A stretch of DNA of 64,000 nt, from assembly GCA_035763805.1 (NCBI GenBank), contig DASUAL010000027.1, positions 3,675 to 67,674 of the forward strand, read 5' to 3'. Of this stretch, positions 36,038 to 43,159 are shown one piece after another (positions within the stretch are counted from its first letter, which is position 1; every line of letters begins with the position of its first letter). A model generated the notes under the pieces. It was not told where the DNA came from. It did not search any database and worked only from the letters and a program-made list of their open reading frames with translations. A program made the translations under genes and the position numbers. The DNA comes from DASUAL01 sp035763805. GTDB lineage: Bacteria; Gemmatimonadota; Gemmatimonadetes; Gemmatimonadales; GWC2-71-9.

Positions 36038-37503
36038 GCCCGCCCGCCACGCCGCTTGTAGAGGAGCTGGTCCCCGTCCCCGAACCCGTCGACACGTGCG
36101 CGCGCTTCGCCGACCTGCCCTTCGTCGCGTTTCTCGACAGCGCGACCGACCCCCGGCAGTTGGGACGCTATTCGTTCCTCGCCGCCGACCCCCCCGTCGT
36201 CGTGCGCTCGAAAAGCGCGCTCACGCAGCAACTCGACCCGGCGGGCCGCTGGACCCGGGTAAACGCCGATCCGCTGGCCCACATCCGCGCGCTGCTCGCG
36301 GCGCATACGGCTGAACCGGTCGCGGGCCTCCCGCCGTTTCAGGGCGGCGCCGCAGGTTACGTGGGCTATGACTGGGGCGCCACGCTCGAGCGCATCCCGC
36401 GCACCCGTTACGACGACCTCGCGACCCCGGACGTGATGCTGGGCCTGTACGACTGGGTAATCGCCTGGGACCACGCGGCGCAGCGCGCCTGGGTGATGTC
36501 GACGGGGATCCCGGAGGAGGGGACGGCCCGATCACGGCGAGCGGCCCGCAGGCTGGCGTTTGTGAAAGGGAGACTGGCGGCTAGGCGGGTAGGCGGGTGG
36601 GGTAGCAACGCGGTCACTACCCGTCCACCCGCCTACCCGCCTACCCGCCCAAGCGCCCCGTCCTACCCGGTTCCCGATATCGCCGGCGTCCGCTCGACCT
36701 TCACCCGGGCTGGATATCTCGAGGCGGTCGCGCGCGTCATCGAGTACGTGTACGCGGGGGACATTTTTCAAGCGAACCTGTCGCAGCGGCTCCAGGCGCC
36801 GCTCGCGGGGACGCCGTTCGAGCTGTACCGCCGCCTGCGGCAGCACAACCCCGCGCCCTTCGCCGCTTACCTCGATTTCAGCGACGTTGTGGTCGCGAGT
36901 TCGTCGCCCGAGCGGTTCCTCCGCGTTCACGACGGTCGCCAAGTCGAAACGCGCCCGATCAAAGGCACGCGGCCGCGCGGGGTCGGGCCCGAGCACGACG
37001 CGGCGCTGGCCCTCGCCCTCGCCGAGAGCGACAAAGACCGGGCCGAGAACGTGATGATCGTGGATCTCTTGCGGAACGACCTGTCGCGCGTGTGCCGGCC
37101 CGGCTCGGTGCGCGTCCCGGAGCTGTTCGCGCTCGAGCAGTATCGCACAGTGCATCACCTCGTGTCCACGGTGGTGGGCGAGCTCGCCCCGGAGCACGGT
37201 CCGGTGGACCTGCTGCGGGCGGCGTTCCCGGGGGGCTCGATCACCGGCGCCCCGAAGGTGCGGGCGATGCAGATCATCGCCGAGCTCGAGCCTACCCAGC
37301 GCTCCGTGTACTGCGGCGCGATCGGGTACTTCAGCGTCACGGGCGCCCTGGACACGAGCATCGTCATCCGCACCTATCTCGTGCGTGGCCGCGACGTGTA
37401 TTTTCAGGTCGGCGGCGGCATCGTGGCCGACTCGGACCCCGAGCAGGAATACCGGGAGACACTCGATAAAGCCCGCGGCCTCGTCGCCGCCCTCGCGCCA
37501 TGA
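36034..37503 (+). CDS. pabB: Aminodeoxychorismate synthase component I with in-frame repeat insertion
   Basis: A 489-residue chorismate-binding enzyme from the GTG at 36034. The N-terminal TrpE-like domain has LGRYSFLAADPP; the catalytic domain carries GDIFQANLSQR near residue 245, the RPIKGTRPR motif (active lysine) near 308, ENVMIVDLLRNDLSR near 338 and ITGAPKVRAMQIIAELEP near 404. Between the domains, residues about 182-207 (VGGWGSNAV ... RPPAYPPTRPSAPS) come from a G-rich palindromic repeat inserted in frame. With pabA it would supply 4-aminobenzoate for H4MPT. It could also serve tryptophan or folate synthesis. Confidence 0.92.
   Translation: MSPPATPLVEELVPVPEPVDTCARFADLPFVAFLDSATDPRQLGRYSFLAADPPVVVRSKSALTQQLDPAGRWTRVNADPLAHIRALLAAHTAEPVAGLPPFQGGAAGYVGYDWGATLERIPRTRYDDLATPDVMLGLYDWVIAWDHAAQRAWVMSTGIPEEGTARSRRAARRLAFVKGRLAARRVGGWGSNAVTTRPPAYPPTRPSAPSYPVPDIAGVRSTFTRAGYLEAVARVIEYVYAGDIFQANLSQRLQAPLAGTPFELYRRLRQHNPAPFAAYLDFSDVVVASSSPERFLRVHDGRQVETRPIKGTRPRGVGPEHDAALALALAESDKDRAENVMIVDLLRNDLSRVCRPGSVRVPELFALEQYRTVHHLVSTVVGELAPEHGPVDLLRAAFPGGSITGAPKVRAMQIIAELEPTQRSVYCGAIGYFSVTGALDTSIVIRTYLVRGRDVYFQVGGGIVADSDPEQEYRETLDKARGLVAALAP
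36577..36652. repeat. Octamer palindrome inserted in pabB (copy B)
   Basis: TAGGCGGGTAGGCGGGTGG at 36582-36600 has a perfect 19-base inverted partner at 36625-36643, separated by 24 bases. Both arms are runs of the octamer GGGTAGGC. The element keeps the pabB frame open and falls in the linker between its N- and C-terminal domains. Confidence 0.85.
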
Positions 37504-38162
37504 TTCTGCTCATCGATAACTACGACTCGTTCGTCTACAACCTGGCCCGCTACGTACGGGAGCTAGGGGAAGAGACCGTTGTACGACGCCACGACGCCAC
37601 GTCGTACGAGGAGATCGAGCGACTCCGGCCCTCGCATATCATCATCTCGCCGGGGCCCTGTTCTCCCGGGGAAGCGGGGATCTCCACGGACGTGGTTCGG
37701 CGCTTCGGGCCTACGACGCCGATCCTCGGCGTCTGCCTCGGTCACCAGTGCATCGGCGCGGCATATGGCGCGGGGATCGTGCGCGCCGGGCGGCCGATGC
37801 ACGGGAAGGCCTCGCGCATTCATCACGATGACCGCGGCGTGTTCGCAGGCCTCCCGAATCCCTTCGAGGCGGCGCGCTACCACTCGCTCGTCATCTCCCC
37901 CACGGGGCTGCCGCGCGACCTCCGAGTCACCGCCACGGCGGAGGACGGCGAGATCATGGCCGTCGAGCACGTGCGGCATCCCGTGATCGGGCTACAGTTC
38001 CACCCCGAGTCGGTGCTCACCGCGCACGGCTACGTCCTGCTGGACCGGTTCCTCCACGGCGCCGCGTCGCGCGCGGACGCTCTCCCGGACCGCGCGGACG
38101 GCACGCGAGGCCCGGCACCGGCGCCGCATTTCGTGCCGCCGCCCGTCGAAGTCGTTCGGTGA
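37500..38162 (+). CDS. pabA: Aminodeoxychorismate/anthranilate synthase component II (glutamine amidotransferase)
   Basis: A 220-residue class I glutamine amidotransferase. The start MILLIDNYDSFVYNL, oxyanion region SPGPCSPGEAG near residue 50, nucleophile GVCLGHQ near 78 and the His-Glu pair in LQFHPESVLT near 168 are all present. It supplies ammonia to the upstream PabB. Four-base ATGA overlap with pabB and placement in the H4MPT island argue for 4-aminobenzoate synthesis. The C-terminal 30 residues are a proline/alanine-rich extension. Confidence 0.92.
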   Translation: MILLIDNYDSFVYNLARYVRELGEETVVRRHDATSYEEIERLRPSHIIISPGPCSPGEAGISTDVVRRFGPTTPILGVCLGHQCIGAAYGAGIVRAGRPMHGKASRIHHDDRGVFAGLPNPFEAARYHSLVISPTGLPRDLRVTATAEDGEIMAVEHVRHPVIGLQFHPESVLTAHGYVLLDRFLHGAASRADALPDRADGTRGPAPAPHFVPPPVEVVR

Positions 38163-38722
38163 TCATCGAGTCGATCCTCACGACCATGAACGCCGCGGGG
38201 ACGGTGAACTTCGCCCCGATGGGCGTGGAGTGGGGCGACGAGGAGATCGTCATCAAGCCGTTCCTTGAGACCACGACGTTCACGAACTTGCGGGAGACGC
38301 GGGCCGCCGTGGTGAACCTGACGGACGACGTGATGCTGTTCGCACAAGGCGCCATCGCCACCGTCCAGTTTCCGGCCGTCCCGGCGGCGGTGGTGCGCGG
38401 CGTGGTGCTTCAGGCCGCCTGCACCTGGCGGGAGGTGGAAGTACGCTCGCTCGACGCCACACCCCCACGCGCGCGCATCGTCACCCGGGTCGTGCACCGC
38501 GGCTTCCGCCGTGAGTTTCTCGGCTTCAACCGCGCCCGACACGCCGTGCTCGAAGCGGCCATCCTCGCGACGCGCACGCACCTGCTCCCTGCCGAGCAGA
38601 TCCGGGAGGAGTTCGCGCGACTGCAAGCGATCGTAGACAAGACGGCCGGGCCCCGCGAGCGCGAAGCGATGGCGCTCCTGGTCGAGTACCTGCGTACGTC
38701 ACCGCAAGCCACCCCGGCGTGA
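38159..38722 (+). CDS. DUF447 family protein (methanopterin-island Orf9 type)
   Basis: A 187-residue DUF447 protein from a GTG overlapping the pabA stop. It starts with IIESILTTMNAAGTVNFAPMGVEWGDEE, typical of the flavin-reductase-like split barrel of this family, and ends in helices (REFLGFNRARHAVLEAAILATR, REREAMALLVEYL). DUF447 genes accompany H4MPT biosynthesis in methylotrophs and archaea; mutants of the methylotroph gene are reported to affect C1 growth, but the reaction is unknown. Confidence 0.85.
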   Translation: MIIESILTTMNAAGTVNFAPMGVEWGDEEIVIKPFLETTTFTNLRETRAAVVNLTDDVMLFAQGAIATVQFPAVPAAVVRGVVLQAACTWREVEVRSLDATPPRARIVTRVVHRGFRREFLGFNRARHAVLEAAILATRTHLLPAEQIREEFARLQAIVDKTAGPREREAMALLVEYLRTSPQATPA

Positions 38723-39696
38723 GCGAGCCCGTCTTCGTCGAAGCGCCGGCGCGCCTGCATTTCGGCGTGCTTGACCTGCGCGGCGACCTGGGGCGCCGCT
38801 TCGGCGGCATCGGCGCGGCGGTCCCTGCCCCGTCTCTCCTGCTCGAGGCGCGCCGCGCCGAGGCGCTTGCAGCGGAGGGTCCCGACGCCGAGCGCGTGCT
38901 CCAGTTCGCACGCCGCTTCGCCGCGCACCACGCGTTGGAGCCCCGGATTCATTTCTGTCTGCACCGCACCATCCCTGCGCACGCCGGGCTGGGGTCGGGC
39001 ACGCAGCTCGCCCTGGCGGTCGCGCGCGCAACGGCCGAGTTGTACGGTCTGCCGCCAAACGTGGTGGGACTGGCACGCGCGGTAGACCGGGGCCGGCGCT
39101 CTGCGATCGGCACGTGGACCTTCGCCCATGGCGGCTTTGTGCTCGAGGGCGGCCGAACGCGCGACGGCAACGCAATCGCCCCGCTGCTCGCCCGGCTGCC
39201 CATCCCGGCGGCGTGGCGCTGCATCGTGGCCGTGCCGCGGGGCAAGCCCGGGCTCGCGGGGGACGAGGAGGCGGCCGCGTTCGCACGGCTTCCGCCCCCG
39301 CCCGCCCGCGACGTGGAGCGCGTCGCCCACCTCGTGCTCATGCAACTGCTTCCAGCGCTGGTGGACGACGACCTCGCGTCCTTCGGCGCCGCGTTGACGG
39401 AGGTGCAGCGGGTCACGGGAGGCTGGTTTGCACCGGCTCAGGGAGGCGTGTTCGCCCCGGGCCCAACGGGGGAGCTCGTGGAACGGCTGCGGGAGGGGGG
39501 CGCCGTCGGAGTCGGCCAAAGTTCCTGGGGGCCGGCAGTGTACGGGATCCTCGGCGACGAAGAGCCCGCCCGGGTGCTCGCGGAGCGGGTGCGGCGGGTC
39601 CTGGGCGGGGGAGGCGTGGTGTACGAGGGCGGTTTCTCCGCCGCGGGCGCGCGCATGTGGCGCGGGGCGAGGCCCGTTTCATCCCGAAATGCCTAG
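38719..39696 (+). CDS. mptG: Beta-ribofuranosylaminobenzene 5'-phosphate synthase
   Basis: A 325-residue GHMP-kinase-fold enzyme. APARLHFGVLDLRGDLGRRFGGIG near residue 9, the IPAHAGLGSGTQLALAVARA loop near 86 and SAIGTWTFAHGGFVLEGG near 127 match beta-RFAP synthase. It condenses 4-aminobenzoate with phosphoribosyl pyrophosphate, releasing CO2, the committed step of methanopterin synthesis. It ends the operon that begins with the SDR gene, directly after the aminobenzoate genes, and overlaps DUF447 in GTGA. Confidence 0.94.
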   Translation: MSEPVFVEAPARLHFGVLDLRGDLGRRFGGIGAAVPAPSLLLEARRAEALAAEGPDAERVLQFARRFAAHHALEPRIHFCLHRTIPAHAGLGSGTQLALAVARATAELYGLPPNVVGLARAVDRGRRSAIGTWTFAHGGFVLEGGRTRDGNAIAPLLARLPIPAAWRCIVAVPRGKPGLAGDEEAAAFARLPPPPARDVERVAHLVLMQLLPALVDDDLASFGAALTEVQRVTGGWFAPAQGGVFAPGPTGELVERLREGGAVGVGQSSWGPAVYGILGDEEPARVLAERVRRVLGGGGVVYEGGFSAAGARMWRGARPVSSRNA

Positions 39697-39709
39697 GCTT
39701 TCGGGCCGA

Positions 39710-39738
39710 TTGACAGTCCAGGGAACTGGAGATATAAC
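39710..39738 (+). promoter_or_regulatory. Strong sigma-70-type promoter for xoxF
   Basis: TTGACA at 39710-39715 and TATAAC at 39733-39738 with an exact 17-base spacer. This is the best consensus promoter in the window. Transcription would begin near 39745, leaving a leader of about 160 bases before the xoxF ATG. Confidence 0.8.
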
Positions 39739-39744
39739 CACACT

Positions 39745-39903
39745 GTCCCGGAGCTACTTCTTCGGTCGGAGGGAGTCAGGCGATGGCTGTGGCCTGTCGG
39801 GAACGCGGCCCTCCGGGCGTTGGCCACGAGGGGCCCGAAGGCTGACAGGCAAGTTGTGTGGACCACTTTTTTCACCACCCTCATCCTCAACATGAGGTCA
39901 GCT
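39745..39903 (+). promoter_or_regulatory. Structured 5' leader of xoxF, possible RNA switch
   Basis: The leader holds GCCTGTC (39792-39798) with a perfect partner GACAGGC (39844-39850), GGCCCTC (39807-39813) pairing with GAGGGGCC (39828-39835), and GTGGCC (39789-39794) pairing with GGCCAC (39822-39827). The first and third pairings share bases 39792-39794 and exclude each other. A run of six T follows at 39867-39872. No known riboswitch class was recognised. Confidence 0.4.
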
Positions 39904-41670
39904 ATGAACCGCTTCAAACTGCTGTCCGGCGGAATCGCGGCGGGCTTGATGGTGCTCGCGGGGTCCGCTGGTGCCCAGAATCCGGGCGAGTGGACGATGC
40001 CGGGTCGGACGCCCGACCTGCAGCGCTACAGTCCGCTCACCCAGATCAACCGGGCAAACGCTAAGAACCTCAAGGCCGCGTGGACGTTCTCGACCGGCGT
40101 CTTGAACGGCCACGAGGGGAATCCGCTGGTGATCGGCAACGTCATGTACGTGCACGGCGCATTTCCGAACCCTGTGGCCGCGCTCGATCTGACGAAGCCG
40201 GGCGCGCCGATGATCTGGAGGCACGTGCCGGCCCAGCCGCCCGAGGCGAAGCCGATCGCGTGTTGCGACCTGGTGAACCGCGGGCTCGCGTACCATCCGA
40301 GCGGCAAGCTGTTCATCGAGCTGCTCGCAGGCGACCTGCTGGCGCTGGACGCGAAGACGGGCAAGCAGCTGTGGCGCGTCCCGCACGCCGACTACAGGAC
40401 CGGCTCGACGATGACCAACGCACCGATCGTGATCAAGGACATCGTGATCGCCGGGATCTCGGGCGGTGAGTTCGGCGTCCGTGGTCGCGTGAGCGCGTTC
40501 GACGTGAACAGCGGCCGGAAGCTGTGGACGATGTACAGCACCGGCCCGGACGCGGAAGTCGGAATCGTCGGCGACGCCAACCCCAACTATGCGTCGCACC
40601 GCGGCAAGGATCTCGGCGTCACCACGTGGCAAGGGGACGAGTGGCAGCGTGGCGGTGGGACGACCTGGGGCTGGTACTCGTACGATCCGCAACTGAACCT
40701 CTTCTACTACGGCTCGGGCAACCCGGGCAGTTGGAACCCCGATCAACGGCCTGGCGACAACAAGTGGTCGATGACCATTTGGGCCCGCAATCCGGATAAC
40801 GGCGAAGTGAAGTGGGCATACCAAATGACGCCGCACGACGAGTGGGATTACGACGGCGTCAACGAAATGGTGCTCGTCGACCTCACGATCGGCGGCAGGC
40901 CGGTGAAGGCGCTGGTGCATTTCGACCGCAACGGCTTCGGCTACACCCTCGACCGGTCCAACGGCAAGGTGCTCGTCGCCGAGCCGTTCGGACCGGGCGT
41001 CAATTGGGCCTCGAAGATCGATCTCACAACCGGCCTGCCGGTCCGGAATCCGCAATACGGGACGACTTCGAAGAAGAACACCGAGAACATCTGCCCGGCC
41101 GCAATCGGCTACAAGGATCAGCAGCCGGCGGCGTTCTCTCCGCAGACCGGCTGGTTCTACGTCCCGACCAACAACATCTGTATGGATTACGAGGGCGTAG
41201 AGGTGAAGTATTCGGCCGGTCAGCCCTACGTGGGCGCGATCGTGCGCATGTACCCGGGCCCGGGCGGCAACCGTGGCGCCTTCATCGCCTGGGATCCGAC
41301 CGTGGGGAAGATCAAGTGGTCGATCAAGGAGAACCTCGCAGCCTACGGCGGCGCTCTGGCGACGGCTGGTGGCGTGGTGTTCTACGGGACAATGGAAGGC
41401 TGGCTGAAGGCTGTTGATGCCCGCACCGGAACCGAGCTGTGGCGGTTCAAGACTCCGTCGGGCATCATCGGCAACCCAATGACCTATCTCGGGCCCGACG
41501 GCAAGCAGTACGTCGCCGTGCTCTCGGGGGTAGGTGGCTGGGCCGGGGCCGGCGTCGCACTCGGCATCAGCCCGGAGGATCCGACCGCCGCGCTGGGCGC
41601 GATCGGCGCCTTCAGCGACTACACCGCTATCAGCAACGCGGGCGGCACACTGCTCGTGTTCGGACTGTAA
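39904..41670 (+). CDS. xoxF: Lanthanide-dependent PQQ methanol dehydrogenase XoxF
   Basis: A 588-residue periplasmic quinoprotein with a Sec signal peptide cleaved near ASAGAQ (residue 24). The start at 39904 has GAGGT eight bases upstream. An adjacent disulfide pair is at Cys120-Cys121 (ACCDLVNRG). Metal/PQQ residues are Glu189 (GGEFGV), Asn273 (GSGNPG), catalytic Asp315 and the extra Asp317 (WDYDGVNE), which marks lanthanide-using XoxF; calcium MxaF has Ala there. It oxidises methanol, or formaldehyde as well, and passes electrons to the XoxG cytochrome. PQQ synthesis genes are not in the window. Confidence 0.97.
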   Translation: MNRFKLLSGGIAAGLMVLAGSAGAQNPGEWTMPGRTPDLQRYSPLTQINRANAKNLKAAWTFSTGVLNGHEGNPLVIGNVMYVHGAFPNPVAALDLTKPGAPMIWRHVPAQPPEAKPIACCDLVNRGLAYHPSGKLFIELLAGDLLALDAKTGKQLWRVPHADYRTGSTMTNAPIVIKDIVIAGISGGEFGVRGRVSAFDVNSGRKLWTMYSTGPDAEVGIVGDANPNYASHRGKDLGVTTWQGDEWQRGGGTTWGWYSYDPQLNLFYYGSGNPGSWNPDQRPGDNKWSMTIWARNPDNGEVKWAYQMTPHDEWDYDGVNEMVLVDLTIGGRPVKALVHFDRNGFGYTLDRSNGKVLVAEPFGPGVNWASKIDLTTGLPVRNPQYGTTSKKNTENICPAAIGYKDQQPAAFSPQTGWFYVPTNNICMDYEGVEVKYSAGQPYVGAIVRMYPGPGGNRGAFIAWDPTVGKIKWSIKENLAAYGGALATAGGVVFYGTMEGWLKAVDARTGTELWRFKTPSGIIGNPMTYLGPDGKQYVAVLSGVGGWAGAGVALGISPEDPTAALGAIGAFSDYTAISNAGGTLLVFGL

Positions 41671-41716
41671 GGCTGGCGCTGGCGTAGTCTCTCACGGGTT
41701 TTCGCAGTCGGCAGGG

Positions 41717-41754
41717 CACCCGGTGTCGGAGCGAACTGACTCCGACACCGGGTG
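41717..41754 (+). terminator. Strong hairpin after xoxF
   Basis: A perfect 15-bp stem, CACCCGGTGTCGGAG (41717-41731) with CTCCGACACCGGGTG (41740-41754), encloses an 8-base loop. No long T-run follows, so it may attenuate transcription or protect the xoxF message from 3' decay, giving more XoxF than XoxJ/XoxG. Confidence 0.7.
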
Positions 41755-41817
41755 TAGTGTAATACCTGTAATATGATGAAACATCCCGTTCCGTCTCCTG
41801 CATCAGCAAGGGGAACC

Positions 41818-42645
41818 ATGACGCCGACACGAGCTCGTTTCGCAGGGGCGGCGATGCTCGCCGCAGCCGCCGTGGCCCTCATGGCAAGTGCACCGCGGCG
41901 GCCCCCGGCCGAGCTGCGCGTCTGCGCCGACCCGTACAACCTGCCGTTTTCCAACGACCGCGAAGAGGGTTTCGAGAACAAGATCGCGCGCGTGATTGCA
42001 CGCGACCTCAATGCCTCCGTCGTCAACTATTGGTGGCCGCACCGGCGCGGGTTCGTGCGGAATTCCCTCTCCGCCGGCTACTGCGACGTGATCATCGGCG
42101 TCCCGGTGGGCTTCGACCCCGTCGCCATCACCAAGCCGTACTACCGCTCGACCTACTACTTCGTCTACCGCGCCGACCGCGGCTTGCCGATCCGCTCGCT
42201 CGACGACACGGTGCTGAAGCGCCTGAAGATCGGCGTGAACATGATCGGGTACGACTACACGAACACGCCGCCGGCGCATGCGCTCGGGACGCGCGGCGTC
42301 GTGGGCCTGGTCGGTTTCGGGAACTTCCTGAACCCGGACCCGCACGCCGATCATCCGCAGGACATCATTGACGCGGTCGCGAAGGACTCGATCGACGTCG
42401 CGATTGTGTGGGGCCCCAAAGCGGGCTACTGGGTGAAGCGGGAGCCGGTAGAGCTCACGATGGTCGCGCTCCCCGACTCCGATCCCGTCTCCGGCATGCC
42501 GTTCGCCTTCAGCATGGCGATGGGCGTCCGGCACCGGGACAAGGCACTCAAGGCGCAACTCGACTCCGTGATCGACCGGCGCCGGGGCGAGATCATCAGC
42601 ATCTTGCAGCAGTACAACGTGCCGATGCTCGAGCTGCATCCATAG
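41818..42645 (+). CDS. xoxJ: XoxJ periplasmic solute-binding-like protein
   Basis: A 275-residue protein of the quinoprotein dehydrogenase-associated substrate-binding family. AAGGGGA precedes the ATG at 41818; an upstream in-frame ATG at 41773 has no such site. A signal peptide covers about residues 1-30, then ELRVCADPYNLPFSNDREEGFENKIA, GYCDVIIGVPVGFDPVAITKPYYRSTYYFVYR and a DVAIVWGPKAGYW segment match MxaJ/XoxJ. XoxJ is thought to help activate or mature apo-XoxF. Its place between xoxF and the cytochrome gene is standard. Confidence 0.93.
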   Translation: MTPTRARFAGAAMLAAAAVALMASAPRRPPAELRVCADPYNLPFSNDREEGFENKIARVIARDLNASVVNYWWPHRRGFVRNSLSAGYCDVIIGVPVGFDPVAITKPYYRSTYYFVYRADRGLPIRSLDDTVLKRLKIGVNMIGYDYTNTPPAHALGTRGVVGLVGFGNFLNPDPHADHPQDIIDAVAKDSIDVAIVWGPKAGYWVKREPVELTMVALPDSDPVSGMPFAFSMAMGVRHRDKALKAQLDSVIDRRRGEIISILQQYNVPMLELHP

Positions 42646-42691
42646 CAGCGCCGCTCGGCTGCACCGTACCGCAAACCAGGGAGACAGGGAC

Positions 42692-43159
42692 GTGAAGAGC
42701 AAGCATCTAGTGAGGGCCGGGCTACTGGGCGCGTGGCTCGCGGGCTCGGCCTTCATCGCGTGGGCGCCGCGCAACGCCCGGGGGGCGGGCGCAGCAGGCG
42801 CCCCGGCGGCGGGGGACACCACACGCGACAGTCTCCTTGTATCGGATTCGATCTATCAAGGGTGGAAGTGGTGGCAGGTCTACTGCTTCCGCTGTCACGG
42901 CGAGGACGCGATGAACCCCATCCTCCCGGCCGCGCCAGACCTGCGCTGGTCCCTGAGCGCGGAGGGGAAGCACTACCCACGCGACTCTTTCGAGTACACC
43001 GTGCTGAACGGCCGCCTCGACAAGGGGATGCCGGCGTGGAACGTGCTGCTCGACACGGCAGCAGTGAAGCAACTGTACCTCTACACCAAGGCGCGCAGCG
43101 AAGGCTGGCTCAAGCCCGGGCGGCCGCATCGCGAGTCGGACCTCAAGCAGAGCCAGTGA
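42692..43159 (+). CDS. xoxG: XoxG-like cytochrome c
   Basis: A 155-residue secreted mono-haem cytochrome c. Signal peptide residues are about 1-32; haem attaches at C65-x2-C68-H69 (YCFRCHGEDA) and KGMPAW near residue 113 offers the axial methionine. The fold is short, as in class I cytochromes that accept electrons from methanol dehydrogenase. Start is GTG at 42692 with AGGGAGACAGGG upstream. Its stop overlaps the pentapeptide gene in GTGA. XoxG identity rests on context, because cytochromes are poorly conserved. Confidence 0.88.
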   Translation: MKSKHLVRAGLLGAWLAGSAFIAWAPRNARGAGAAGAPAAGDTTRDSLLVSDSIYQGWKWWQVYCFRCHGEDAMNPILPAAPDLRWSLSAEGKHYPRDSFEYTVLNGRLDKGMPAWNVLLDTAAVKQLYLYTKARSEGWLKPGRPHRESDLKQSQ

